From positions 449,960 through 513,959 of the forward strand of contig JBBHKE010002397.1 of the NCBI GenBank assembly GCA_037447655.1: a DNA stretch of 64,000 bases, written 5' to 3'. Shown one piece after another: positions 48,847 through 63,795 of this stretch. Positions within the stretch are counted from its first letter, which is position 1. Each line of letters begins with the position of its first letter. The DNA comes from Zygnema cylindricum. Taxonomy: Eukaryota > Streptophyta > Zygnematophyceae > Zygnematales > Zygnemataceae. The position numbers were made by a program, and so were the translations under genes. A model generated the notes under the pieces. The model worked only from the letters and a program-made list of their open reading frames with translations. It did not search any database and was not told the origin of the DNA.

Positions 48847-51800
48847 ATGAACTCTGCGAGGTCCAATAAACATCAAGATATGGAAGATATTCGAAAATTT
48901 GGCGAGCGATGGCTTCGTCAAATGCACTCTTCTGGAGGATCCTCTATTCTCCCGAGTTTTAATCAGCCAAAGGTATATTTTGGGTCTAGGGAGAAGCTCA
49001 TCAGGTGATGCACCTGACATTTGCAGGCACATATTCGTCCTCTGCTTCAATGGAACCCTGGTTTCAGCAGGCCTGCATAAATTAGCTTTAGGCTTTATAA
49101 TTTTTTTTCATACATTGTAAAAAAATCATACATTCATAATCCCATGCATAGCCTGGATATGCAAGATCCATGACTGTTACAGAAAAAGCGAAAGAGGAGG
49201 ATTATGAAACGCTGTTGCAAGATGATCCGGAAAATGGTGTGAGAAAAGCAAAATAGCCGATGAGCATAGCCAAATATTTACTTGAGACTTTAATAATCCC
49301 TTTCAGTGAATTGATAGTTTTTTTTTTTTTTTTTTTATCGAGTGCTGCTACTTAGGCTTGCTGTTATGATTCTGCATTGGAGAACGCTGTTTGCTATTTA
49401 TTTCCGCTGGCCAATCTCCTTGCATTGGAGGAACCTCGTTTTTGGTTCTTGACGCCTTTACCTTTTACGTCGAAGTTTTGTTCTCTGCACCTGAGGAGTA
49501 CTAACTTTATAGTCTAGCACCTTTTGAATTTTGCGTTCAGATTTTGTTTAGTTATAGGAATCTTTTTAATTCGTAAGAATTTATGCTATTTCTCTTCACC
49601 TTAGGAAGCGCTTGCAGTGTCAAGTTATGCTTTGACGTCTAAATCTCAGTGAAGAAGACATTGTGCCAATTTTCAGCATACTCAATAAATTTACTTCCAG
49701 TGATTGCTTAACTTGCTCCTTCATCGTTAGCGTTGAAATTTGAAATTTTACTCGTTAATGTTTAAGTTTGAAAGCATATTTACTCGATAGCATGTGTCGT
49801 CAACCTTCCTTCAGGTTCCAGAACGAGCGGTGGTGGCAGCGAGTCTGGCTCGCAGAATTGCATCTCTTCCTCCCCATGAACGTATTGCTCTCCCATCAAA
49901 CTCTTTCGGCACTTCAGGAAACAACAGTTTCTATGGTGGCATGTCTGCTTTGGTTGCAAGTCGACCGGCAGGGCAGCAGGCAGAGGAGCTTGACGAGAGG
50001 TATTATGAGGAGGTATGCATCAGAGGTGCGCCCATGTTGATCCTTAGGATTATCTTCTCGATCAAGTTTCCCTTGAATAAGTTTCGCTTCAGTAGAGAAC
50101 TCTTCACCTTGACTTGCATTCATCCTTCGTGAATTATATGTAGCAGGTTCTACTTCTGTTGTATATGTGTGTAGGCAAGTTCTACTTTGTGATGATGGAA
50201 AAGCAGGGCAATGGAAATCTGTAAAAGAAAAGGTATGTTTTCCTTGATTCTGGTTCAGGCTTTTGATCCGGTTCGTTCTATGCTGGAAAGTCTTCCCCCA
50301 GATGTGGATTTGCGGCAAATCGGAGTGGAGGTGAGCCTGATGATTGAGTATCGCCTAGTGGTTGCTACAGTTTTCACCACCATGTTTTCACTACCACCTT
50401 TATGGATAATATGTAAACTACTAATAATCAATACCGACCTCAGTACATTTAGTTCCAATCCGGGGTTCACATTATGGTTTCAACTAAACAAAATCACCTT
50501 ACTCAGCTCCATAGAACCTTTCAATGAATTTGTTTTATAAATAGCATGGATGGCATGATGGTAGTGAGCGTTTAGCTGGTACCTGCAGATGCTTCATTGC
50601 TTGCAGTGTAAACTGCAATTCTGGCTGTGCTTATATCTTGACGTTACAAGGTGTCTTCCAGATTTGGATCTAACAGTAATGGGTCCTTTAGCAGTATAGC
50701 ATTGATAATTTCTGTGTCTACAATTGTTGGATGATTTTTGTGACAATTGGTGAAATAGTAATTAGTGCAGATTGAAAATCATATGGCTGAAAAAATAACT
50801 ATGGTTCATGTCAAATCCTGTGGGGAAGAGTAGTGCCTACATAGGGGAGCATCTTAACCACATAACGAAGACTGAATTTGCCCCGTTAAGCTTCCAGCCT
50901 TTGCGAGAGAAGGAGAAAAAACAAGTGACATCTGAAGTCAGGATACGCAGTCTATGAGCATATCACAAGTAAATTCTGATTATGATTCAGATACTATTTT
51001 CTTGTGCTGTATGACAACGTGTAGCACGGGTCCACCTTTGACTTAATGCAGGAGAAAGCAGCCTATATGTAGTACCGCCTATTCCTAATAATTTCTTCCT
51101 TCAGAACTCTGTCCAAAATTTCACTTAGTCACATTTTTTGTACTTGAGTAAAATTTGATCCTTTTTTTTAGGTTGTGAAGGTGAAGAAATACCTATTGAA
51201 TTTGTCTCTTTCTCCGTCTGTCCTACTTTTTCTCTGTCCTTCTTTCCCTCTCTCTTTCTCCATCTGTCTTGCTCTCTTCCTCTCCCTTCCTTTCTTGTTC
51301 TTAAGTGATTGGAGCAATGCAAGTGACAATTCGGCAAATAAAATTGAGTATTAGCCGGACTAATATTAGCGGACTGTCCTTTGAGATCTTTCACATGTGG
51401 ATCAGGGTGGTTGGGCTCAAAAATAGCAGAGTGGGGAAAAGCTACTCCAACTTGATGTGGTAACAGCTCAATTGTCTCGTCAAGTCATGGAACATCATGA
51501 AGATATGGGTGTGTAAATTCACCTTTTTTTTGATAATTTCCAATTCTTTTCCTCCTGTGTTTCGGTTTGAGCATCACCTTTATTCCCTCTTTAAGTGTTT
51601 TCCAACCTCAAGTTGTGCGTTTTCTTTTTTACTGCAACTTTGCCTTTTTTTTGTTTTGACGGCGGTCCAATTTTGGTTTTTTCATATATATAATTTTTTT
51701 GGAAGGATGGCACATTTTATCCTGTTCAAATTTTTGGGCCTCCCTTAGAGAACTTCAATCTTCAAGCTTCCTTTATGTTATTGAGGAAAATTGGTTTGAG

Positions 51801-54800
51801 TTTTGACGATTTAAGTACGATACATTTACAGAATTTAAATAAAGAGATAAGGTGGGCTTCGTACTAAATAAATGTCTTATTGTAAAATGTAGCTGATTTG
51901 CCTCAAACCACCAGTAAATAGGTACACTTCAGCAATACTGTGGATGAAACAAGGTGTGTAGAACTGGAAATTGATGCATCATTTTGCTTTTTAATGAGAT
52001 GCTTTAGGGTTATGGATTTTGTTCCGATATTCTTGTGCAGAAAAAGTGCTTTCTTAAGACTTTGTTGTATCACACATTTTGGTATCGAGGTGGTAGGCCT
52101 TTCTGTTCAGATTTAGGATTTAGCATCACATTCGTTTTGTAAAATTTTGTTCCGATACACTGTTTTTGATATAGGGATGAATTTTGAAAATCAAAGGGCC
52201 GAAGTATATATTTTCAATCCAAAATGTTTTAGCATAGCTGTGAAACACAATTAATTAAGCGGCGGCTTTATGTGTAAATTCTCCCATTGAAATGAAAAGG
52301 TAGCACAGTTGCCATATCACTCAAGAAATCATACTGCTGACTAAAAACTACGTTATGTCATGACAACTTGATTTTCGTCATATCGCGTCAAGTTTACATG
52401 CTTGGCAGGATTGAAATAGCTCAAGCATCCACCTAGAGTAGATGTGTATCACGCATCCATTAATTTCATAATTTTCCAGAGTGTTGAATTTTATGAATTT
52501 GGGGTTGCCTGTTTTCACCCTGAAAATACCTTTTTCCAGTAAACCGTTTGAAACCGTTGTATAATATGAGCTGTTGTATCGGAAAAACAAGGATTGGAAA
52601 ATAAACATCCCTACTAGATTCCGTCCGGGTAAGATGGAAAAATAAAAATGGTATTGGAGTTTTTGGGATAATGGTATTACATTGGCTGTTTTTGGGATTG
52701 TGGATTTCAGTGGCAGGAATGCAACTGGTAACTGAGCTTGAGAGGGATCTGCAACTGGTTTCCATCATATGCAAGGTTTTTCTTTTTCCTTTTGTTTTTA
52801 TTTTCCGACTTCACAAGTAAGCATATTATGTAAGGGCCCTATTTGAATGTTATGTTTGCGCCCCTAAGACAAGAAAATTAGGATCAAATGTGAAAGTAGT
52901 GTATAATCTAAATCAAATACACTTGTATGTGCTTTACCGAATTAATGTCTGACGTGTCTTATCAACAATTAATATGGGCTCAATGGAAAAAGAATCTAAA
53001 GAACAATCTGGAGTTGTTTAAAACTAAAAGCTGTCATGCTGTGTGTCATAAATTTTGTTAATTTCCTAGAAAACATATCATCTATAAGGATATCTATTGG
53101 TACATAAAATTTTGGAATCTATGTATTTTGGGGCCCTTTTTGAGGTAAACTGGACAAAATACATGACATGGGATTGACCCCAAAATTTGGCCCAACTGAT
53201 GATGCTATTTACTATTCTGATTTTAAAAGCTCTGTTTCCTTGCTCTTTAACTCGACTTTCTTTGATAAATAAAGGTCATTTTTGAGGATGGATTCAAAAT
53301 ACTTTTTGTTGTTAGAACTTCTGAAATGAATGAAATGTTTTTACAGATATGTCTGTTTGTAAAATGACTGAAACTGGGTAGAGAATTGCACTTCACAGAA
53401 CGCGAGACGGAAACTAGCCTCAGCATCTCGTGAAGTTTCACAGGATTTGGTTGTTGCTTCAAGCGTACGAAAGAAGCAAGTCCTTACCGTGAGCATTTAC
53501 TCTGACCCATGGATATATATTTTTTAAAACCAAACAAGCAGTGAACATTTCATAAAATTGAAGTCATCAGAAGTCTTTTGTCTGTATGAGATTGCTGAAA
53601 GTTTCTGCTTCACGAGAGTCAGCTCGTGCAACAACAGTACGTCTGATGTGTTATCAATTCTACATTATTTGATGTTTGCCGTAACTGATTATAGTTCTTA
53701 TCCTTGGTCTGACAGTACGCCATTCTCTGTAATTAGTATGGCTACATTTTTGTTTGTCTATTTATTTGATTGTTTGGTAGGGGAAATTAAGGATTCTATG
53801 TTTGGTACAAAACACGAGTTGATGTGGATCATAACTGATCTGAGAAAAGAATTGCCCCATAAATTAGCGATGCTAATTAACTTGCGAGCAAAATCTTGCA
53901 CTGAGGTGACATGCCTCTGGGTGAATAAGAAACGAATGAATCTGGGTAGTATGAAAGCCAAACTCTTGGTGGAAACGTGGTATGCAATCTAGTGTAGAAG
54001 TGGAAAAAACGGCAGAAAAGCTAGGATATAAGAACAGGGAAGAATTGAATACCGGGACATTTTCTGCAGGATATGATCCCTATCCTTTTGCGAATGCAAG
54101 ACATTGTAGAAACAAAGGGACGGTTGGAAGCCACTGTGGAGGATGGAAATTATGCAAAGGTAAGATTTTTATTTTTTCACCACAGTGGTTATCTGGAGCA
54201 ACTTTTCTTTTTATATCTGAGGATCTTGGTTTTGATGTTAAAACAAAAATCGTAAAATTATATACTTAAATTTGTTCAAAATATAATTGTATTACTGTGC
54301 AATTGTATAATGTATAATGTATAATGTGTACCGTGTAATGTATAATGTGTTATGTGTCATTCGTGACATGCGACATGTAATGTTGACGTGTTGATGTGTG
54401 TGACGTGTTGAGTATGTAAAATGCATAACGCTTAATGTATATAATGTATAATGTCTGTACATTGCTTATTGTGTATTGTATGTGTGTTATATATCTCTTC
54501 CTTGAATGTATATGATGTTTATATGTATATTTTGTATTGCTACGTGCTTACTTGTAATCACCTATCAAAACTTAATATGTATTCTCTATGCTGCTGCTAT
54601 ATGGTAGAAACATTGTGCACTATAGTCAGCATAAATCATGACGTGGATGGGGAAATTATATTATCCATGTCAGTTAGTTGTTCAAAAGAATAGACCTGAG
54701 TGCACACTTGTTGTCCACCTTTTGTTTTCATCCTATTTGTAGCTCGCAATCAGGTTCAGGACAGGTGGGTTGAAAATCCACTTTTTTTTTCACCAAGGGA

Positions 54801-57800
54801 ATAACTTTTTTTGGTAGTTTGTAAGCAAGGATTTTCGATTTGCTGGTTAAATAAGTGCCGCTGTTATATTTTAGTTACTGGAAGCCCTAATTCGTTATTT
54901 GCAGTTCCTGAACGTTTCTTACTGTTTATTACCAATTTTGACCAGGTTTTATTCTTTCTTGTGTTTTGCACACTTTTATTAGGGTGCTAGAAGATATCTG
55001 GCCTTTTTTTGATAAATCCTAACCCGATTTACCTGCTTTCTATGGTGTTTGGATATCTCTTATCACCATATGAAATAATTCCTTACCAATCATACCCAAC
55101 TTTGAGCAGTTTCTGATCAAATTTTGGGCTTTTCCTGATGGAGTTTAGGCCCTCCGTATGTGTTCCGAGTGTTTGGTGATGATAGAAGAATGCTCTCAAT
55201 TGCAAGCCATACAGGACATGAATAAGGGAATCCAGGTAAGGATTTCAGTAAAGAATTTAATCAGTGATTGCATGGCACAATTTCAATTTAAAAGCTGAAT
55301 ATGAATCTACATATATTATACTTTGAGGTTATGTGCAGCAATTTTTGTATAAATCTTAATCGTCTTTTTATGACAGTTTACACCTCTTGCTGTTTTGCTA
55401 TCTTCCCTTTTGACTTTTATAAATTGAAACACAACCAAACTGAATCTAACCAGTTATCTTTTGTTAGGGAAAACCTGTCTAATTGTTGTAAGTTAGTGTT
55501 GCAGTTTAGTACAAACGTTAAAGTATACATAAAGAAATAACAGAAAGGATGAAAGAAGAAAGAAAGGAAGAAAGGAAGAAAGATTGAATCATGTAGTAAA
55601 TATTGAACTTTAACTATATGAAGTTGCCGATTTGTCATTGATGTTGGTAATGAATTCTGGTGCATTTTCAGGAGTGGTTGACACGCACGGTTGAGCGTGT
55701 GGATGGTCTCCTTCTTGAGACTTGCCGACATTTTAACTCCCAAACTTATGCTTCGGTTAGTGTTTTTTTTTATATATCTATTTATTATTTCTATTTTCAT
55801 TTTCCTTCTCCTTTTCGATTTTATAATCATTTTTGTTTTCATCTTCGTTTTTACATTCTAATTTATCACTTCTTTTCTTACGTGAGATGCCTTTACTGAC
55901 AGCCCTAGGATTCTTACATAAGAGGAATGCTTATGTAAGCTAAATAACTTTTTCCCAGTAATGTGACGTACTTATGTTTTTTTTTTTGTTTGCAGATCTA
56001 TTTATCCTTTATCATGACTCTGTTCTTTCTCTCCTCCTCTCTCTCTCAGTTCGTTCTTGCTCCGAATATCCCTCTTTCCACCCTCTTGTGCAATCTCTCT
56101 TTCTCATGTTCACTCGATTTTTTTCTCCCCTTCTCGCTCTTTGCCCCTTTCTCCATTTTCCCCTCATCTCTTTTTTTATAGGTAATTGATGCCTATGCGG
56201 TATTGGACGATGCTCCTGGAATTTCAGAAAAAGTACAAACATTTTTTGCTCAAGCAGTTGTTTCAGAAACTTACGAAGTGCTCCGTACATATTATTATAT
56301 GGTGAGTAAATTGCATTACCATCTTAAATCCATAATGAATAAAACACACAAAAAAGGCTATAAACTATTATAATGATGGTGGAACACTGGTCATTTAAAT
56401 CTCAAATCAGCGGGAACAAATCAGAGAGGGTGTCTCTTATGTGCACTCATTGTATTCGTTTTTTTTCTGTCTGGGATCCTCACTTATTTCATTATTTTAT
56501 GTCCTTTAGTGTGTTAATATCTTCTCTCTTCAAAAAGATAAAAAGGTTTTTTATCATGAAGTAAAATTTGAAGTATGGGTTGTATGGTAAAATTGACTAC
56601 TTTGAGATGCTGGGCTTCCCTTCTTCCCTGTAAAAAGAAGTTTTGCACTAAATTTGTTATAAGAACTTCCAGTGTTTGTTTGTCATCGATGATGTTTTTT
56701 TCCAGGCATCGGAGAGGGAGGACCCACAGCTGGTACTAAAAAAAAGCAGGTGACAACATTTTATCTAAAACTGGAAGGTTTTGTTCTGTGTACAACCTCT
56801 TTCCCTCCTCTTTCCTCCCTTTTCCCCCTGATCCCTCCCTCCCTCCCTCCTTCCCTCCCTCCCTGTGAGCGTGATTGTTTTTTGGGTTTCTAAAAATGTT
56901 TTGTTGTTCTCTTGCATGTAGTTGCTGATAAATATTTTGGTTTTTCTTATGATGGGGACAGATTACCTTACAACGAGCTCTGTACCCATCTACCAAACAC
57001 AGTTTTCTGTGAATGTCTTCATAAAACTTTGGCGATTTTATTTGACCTTCTTTGTTCTTATCATACCATGATGGTTTGGCAACATCCGAAGGTATACTGC
57101 TCACCTCCCACCATTAGTGTTGGATGTTATTCCCAAATTATAAATGGTTTTTTTTTTATGCTAATGCACACAAGTGTTGGTATTAGTTTTGTGAAGTCAG
57201 ATATGTCTAGGTACGCATCAGAAAGTTCATCTATAAATAGTATAGAACACCCTATGGTAAATCGTTTACCACCAGTAGTGTGGGTGAAAATATAGTATAG
57301 CCCTTATTTTTTCTTGCAAGGACGGCTGGAGCTTTACTCACTCTTTACTTTTGTGAATTGGAAATGTATAGCAAGAGTTCACACATTTTGATATATGACA
57401 GGTTTGGTGCACCTAAGGCTGAAACCGAAGGTGTTGACAGGAAATAATGTTGTTCTTTTGTTTTTGTGTCACTCTGTATTTTTCTGTCTTAGGTTGTTGA
57501 ATCTGCTGTATCACCCCAGTCACGATCAAAAGATGTTTCTCATAAACGCACAGGAAGTTCTCCCTCTTTACTGTCATATGATATCCAAGGACCTTTAACT
57601 GGAAAAGCAACATTGAAATCCAGAAATTTGTCTTTTTCGTCTCCTCCTAGAAAATTTCCTCTTTCTGCGGATGATGTGATGGGAACACCTCCTTCCCGCT
57701 CTATACACCACGCACGATCTTATTCGCAAGGACCTCTATCTCTTTCTTCCTTTTCCCCTTCTCCATCTGCGAAGCTTTCCTCAAACAGTAGTGAAAATTT

Positions 57801-60800
57801 AGCTCCCGGAGGGGATTTCCGGGACACTTCGGTTTCTGTTTCGAGTCCTCAAAGGGCAATTTTAGGTGAGGCAAATGGTCCTTCAACAAGAGTGAGAGGA
57901 GAAGGGGAGGTTAATGGAATTGGGGGAACAGAGAGCATTCCAGCAGTGGTAGTAAATACTAGTATCAGTGCTACGGAGATGACAGCAGTCACAACTGGAA
58001 CAGAACAGAAAACAGAACGGGACACAGAACTCGAGGTGGACATGGAAAGACCATTGAATAACGGAGGAGAACAAGCGAGGCTAGTAAGTGATGGGGAAAG
58101 TTCTACAGATGAGGAAGAGGCGGATCTTGCAGCAAATAATTTGGCAAATAGAATGAGGGCGGAAACAACTTTGGCAGTACGAAAGTCGTTAGAGAGAGGA
58201 AAAAAAACAATTTGGGAATTAGCGGCTCGAAGAGTAGGAGCTCTTCTCTCCGCTGATGCGATGGTTTCTTCATCAGCCCATCAGTTTTTGCAGGTGAGAA
58301 ACTGATTTATGTATGTAACTAGTGCTGAAATATGATTGAGTAATTAAAGTACGAAGGGCTAAACTCGATGCATTCAGTGTATTAATGGTGTAACTAACAT
58401 TTCACTGACGAAATAGGAAGCTTTGGTCTTATTATGAGACTTGGCTGTAATTCTTGAAATGATCTTACTATTTTCTCGTCGGCTTTGAAGTAGGTCAGCC
58501 GGTTTATTTTGACTTCAAAAAAGGCACATTCTATATCTGGATCCTTAGAATCTATGACACTACGCGACAACAAACATAATGCTAAATTGCAAAGTTATTA
58601 TTAACAATTTCCCTACTTCTACGGTACAATAGGTCGACTGTCGAGTATATCTACAGATTTCTTGATTGGCGATCAGCGCCACATACACGCTAAAGAAAAA
58701 GGGAATGTTTATGTAACCTAGTGTAGAAAATTTTGGCATAAACGCCACCAAAAAATAACAGAAAAAAAAAACTTATTATGTATGTACTGTAAAAAAATTG
58801 ACATAAACATTTCCAAAAAAAAAAACCCTGTACCGTACTCAAAAAATACAGTACGATAGAGTATATTTCTGTCGAAAGAACGGTTAATTACTGTTCTTTT
58901 TGGTAGCCTTTATGTTGCACAGGTTACCACTAGTAGAAGATTTCTGTATAATAGACAACGGGCGTATTGTACTGTAGTAGGAACAAAATTGTACCTAGAG
59001 ACACGTTTTCAATGACTTTTATAATTTTTATTTTAGTTCAAAGAGTTACTTGGCCGATTTTGATACAGAATTACCCTAAAAAAACTGGGGAAACCCTAAA
59101 ACCTCGAAGGACCTAACAAAAAAACCACTCTAAAGAACTTTACATCAACTGTTTGTAGGCTTTGGAATGGACAAATCGGTTTATTTTGGCGGGAGAGGCT
59201 TTTAGTGGAGCTGATGCCATTGGACTTCGAGCAAAAATTACGAAACAAAGTGAAAAATATTTCAAAGCGTTTCATCGGCAAAGTTTGGAGGTTTGCTTCA
59301 TACTGGCCTCTTTGTTTACCAATTTACTTTTTTTTCCAATAATAGTTATGCTTTGATATCCGAATTAAAATGTCAGTGTAGGGAAGTATATAATATAAAA
59401 ATGAATTGAAACAGTTTTAATTATAGGTGGCTGTATTGTCTTCTTAACTGTTTGTCACGTTGGGGAATTTTTTGGTAATTTGAAAAAGAAAGACTGCCAA
59501 GAATTTTTTTAATTCTCTTGATAATTTGACAACTGGATTCACATATTTTGTGTTCGATTTCAGGTCTTACGAATGATGCAAGAGAGAGAGACCTGGCAAT
59601 CTCTCCCTCCTACCTCCTTAGAAAATATAAACCTCGCAGGTCTTACAGGAAATGGAGCTGCTTTACTTACCTCGACCCCTTTATTACCTATAAACGATTC
59701 GTCTGTTTCTGGGCGAGGGCCTTCAGTAGCTCCACCAACCACAAATTTTAGTGTTGATGGAGGAAAGCTTGGAGCTGGAGATGTTAAATCAAGTTTTGCA
59801 GATTGGATGGTCGCCGGAAATCCTTTCAGGGAGGAGGGGACAGAAGAAGGGAGAGAAAGAGAGAGAGAGGGAGATTCTGCGGAACAGAGGAGAGGTAGAG
59901 AAGATGGTCAGGCTAGGAAAAATGGAGACAGAGAGAGGGGTGTAAGAGAGAGAGGTTCTGTGAATTTTTTGGAGGAGGAGAGAGATGGGGCGGGAGGGGC
60001 AGGAGTGGGACCAGATGGAGAGGGAGATGGAGACGGAGACGGAGATGGAGAGGGAGAGGGAGAGGATGAGAGGGGAGAGAGATTTAGAACAAACATGAGG
60101 AGAACTGCGTCAGAAAAACTTGTTGAAAATGCGGGCAACTCAAAATCTTTGGTGGCAAATGGGGTTTCTCGAAGAGTTGTTTCAAGTTTAAAAAAACCTG
60201 AAACGTGGCAATCTCATGGGAGTGTGAGAAGAATAGCAAGTGAGAGGAGTTGGAAAGGTGGGAGAGGAGGGAGGCTACCGTTAGCCGAAGAAGAGGAAGA
60301 GGAGGACGAGGATGAGGAAGAGAGTGAGGAGTTAATGGCTGATTTTATAGACGAAGACAGTCAAAAACCTAGTGGGAGGTCTACAGCTCAAAAATATTCG
60401 AGATGGAACTCTGGAGTGAGCAGAGGAGGAGGAGGAGGGGGTGGAGGAGGAGGCGGGTTGGATAATGGGAACAGTGGGAAAGTGGTCATAACAGGGTCGT
60501 CTGTAAGTGTACTAAGGTATGTTTTTTTTCTTTCCAACCGAGCAAATTTTGTTTTCCAAAAAGAATTCGTAACTTTACTTCGGTGAAACTAAAAGATATA
60601 TGAGAGATTTATTCGAGTTCCTTGCTCAAGATTTCTCAACTTGCTAATGAGAATGCTAACGAGGATTCTTTGTTTTTTTTTTTTGTTCTGTGGTTAAGTT
60701 ATTTCAGATCCTAAATTTCGATGCTCTCTGAGGGTTCAATTGAGTCTGAGGTTCTCTTTCTGTTTTCTCTGTTAATGCTTTGCCCTTCTTTCTTTTCTCG

Positions 60801-63706
60801 CTCTTTCCTTTTTTTTGATATTTTTCTTCTCTCTACTTCTCAGGTTTATGGACCGATATGCTCGACTTATGCAAATTTTACAACCTATTGCTGGTGAAGT
60901 TTTTAAGGTGTGTACAATTTTTTTTCTGAAGTTTCTTGGTTGTTAATTTTGGTCCGTCAGGAGAGCTCCTTCGTCATAAGATCATAGCGTATCTCCTTCT
61001 CTCTCACTTCCTCTCCTCTCTCCACCCTTATCTCTCTCTTTGTTTCAAGCAAGTGTCGCTGTCTTGAAATATCCTCTTTTTTACCTCACAAAGTGGTAGA
61101 AGATAAGTGTTGTCCAAAATTTTGCTGGTTTTTGAAGTCCTGGTATTGAGTTTTACAGTTACCTTGTGTTTCCTTCCTTTTTTTCTTTCTTTTTTTTCCT
61201 CCTTTTTCTGTTTTCGATTTTCTTTTTTTAGGGTCTTTGTCAACTTTTTGATCTGTACCTCCTCGCAATTTTCCGAACTTTTGGACAAAGAGAGGCTTTC
61301 ACCGTGGCTCGAATTCAGAATGAGACTCCTACCACAGCCTGTATGTAAACTTTTTCAGAGTTTTCTTGTAATTTTTTATTTTTCAAGTTTTTTTTTCTTG
61401 AAGTTTGTGTTTTTCCATAGGATTTACATTCTCCCGTTGTTTTTTTTACCATTTTGTGTTTCCGCTATGGCTAGTAAGAAAATGTGCAAGCACAAAATAT
61501 TTATGCCAATCTTGATTTATTTTCCTTTTTCTTTCTCCCTGTTGAAGTATTCCCTTCTGTACTCTCTCATTTTCTCAGTTTTTGTCTATTTTAACTCTCC
61601 TCTCCCCTTTTATTATTTTTTCCTTTTTTTTCCACTATGTCCCATTTCATCTTTGTATCATTTTCTCGTGTGTTTCTCTCTTCTTCCTTTTTTTTTCAAT
61701 TTGAACTCCGCAATATTTGAACCTCTCTATTCTCCTATCTCCTCTTTCTTTCCGCACTTTTTTTTGTATTAACTCCACAGTTTCTCATGTCCTCTCCATT
61801 CCTCTCTCTTCTTTTCACGTTTTCTTTTTGGGTCAGTATTAACTCCTCGCTTACGAGCCACATTAGTTCGAATTTCTCAAGGACTTGATGAATATCGCAT
61901 GAAAACTCCCGCCTCTTCAAATTCAAGCAGTGACATACCGCCTCCGGTTAATTCTCATCCAGGGAACATAGTTTCACCAGGAAACCTTTATGGTCTTCGT
62001 GTAAGTCCTTTTCCTCCCTTTCTTCATCTTTTCCTACATTTCCCTACTTTTAACTATTCTTTTCTTCAATTCCTACATTTTACTCATCCTTACTTTGCTT
62101 GCCTTCAAAAAAAAATCCTAATTGGAAGAACCACAAGGCAGTGACCATGAGAATAATACACGACAGGGTTTTAGAAATATGAAGAGTCGAAGTCCAAAAA
62201 CGGTGCTAATAATACAAATTCCTAGTCCAATCTTCTTATAAGCCCAATTGGCAAATTTTTCACCTTAGAAATAAGATATAAATTTTCTCGTGGAAAACAT
62301 TCCTGTGCACTTTGTTCACACCAAAGGTACTACGAAGGTCCAAAGGATGTCGCACAAAGCCTTGGGGGCTTCTCAGGTATATATGATGAGAGTATTAGTA
62401 TCTTTGTCCGAAAAAGCAGCGAAACCAAAAAAATGTTTCTTTTTGCTGCAGTTTTCCTGCGTTGTAAACCCAAATTGAGAATTTTCCATTTTCAACCATA
62501 CTGTTTAGAAATAGTTGTTTCTGCATTTTCAGCAGTGAATCATTTATTCGTCCCAAAAAGCAGCGACTGTGCTTTTTTCACTTTGGTCTTCCTGCTTGTA
62601 AAGCCAAAATTAACATTCCTATTTTCAACCATATTGTTTAGACATTGTTATACCTGCATTTTCAAAAGTGAATCGTTGAAAATTTGCATGAAAACCAAAT
62701 TTCATACAGATTTATTGCAGAGCATTACTGAAAACAGGGATATAACTAGGCAGTTTGTTTACTTGAGAGGATCGTCTCGTTGAAATTTTATTTTTTAATT
62801 TTTTGTTAACAGGATAAGGAGAGGAACTGACCCCTCCTCTCTTTTCTCTTTCTCTCTCCCTCCTTCCTCCCTCCTTCCTCCCTCCCTCCCTCCCTCCCTC
62901 CCTTCCCTCTCTCTGTACTTTGTCCCTTTTTTTCTCTCTCTCTCTTTCTCCCTCTCTCTCTCTCTCGCTCTCCTTATTCTTCTCTTTCCCCAGGAACGCT
63001 GTGTGGCTACTGAATCCATAGTGTGGCTCGCTGATTTTATGAGAAGATGTCGTCCCCAGTTTCAATCTTTACTGCCGCAATCGGCTTTGCCCGCAATGGA
63101 ACATTTTTACTCTCGCACGGTACATTATATGGTCGTGGAGAACTTTTTTTTCCTATTCAATAAAGATTGTCAAGTTTTTTGGGGTTCTTTTTTGGTCTCT
63201 GTTGTAGATTTTTTTTGTTTTGCAGTCGATGTTGTGTCTGTCAGACCATATTATTGAAATTGTGGAACTGAAATTGCAAAACTGGAACTGGTGAACTGAA
63301 TATGGAACGGACAGGTGGAAGCTGTCCCAGATTTGCGGGAGCACGTCTACAAAACACTTTCTCGTCTTCTTATGAATGTGGGAGGGTAGGTGTGAATTCC
63401 TTTAAGATCCCTGATTTTCTAATATGCCGTATTCATTACGGCTTTTTTTTTAGCTCTCTATAAATTGTTTTTTTTATAGTTAGTGTGGAAATGATATGTT
63501 TAAGAATTGGGTCACCTGTCTTGTTGCCACAATTAGTGGAGTGAGAAAATTAAAGAAATTTAAAGGCTCACTGTTTAAAGATTCTGACAGAAATATTAAA
63601 CTTGTCTGTAAATGCATGGAAACAGGTATGCTGATCGCATTGCAAATGTTCGATGGGAGGCGAGAGAAGTTGGGGTAGACCACAATCAGTGAGTTCTCTC
63701 TCTTTT

Positions 63707-63795
<89 letters not shown>

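Noticed and set aside
49157-49250. Short frame MTVTEKAKEEDYETLLQDD as VPS50 exon 1
   Set aside because: Its possible donor leaves phase 1, which does not fit the exon at 49815, while 48880-48972 fits both phase and homology.
62712-63065. Minus-strand frame rich in Arg/Glu/Gly
   Set aside because: Antisense of VPS50 exon 19 and its C/T acceptor tract.
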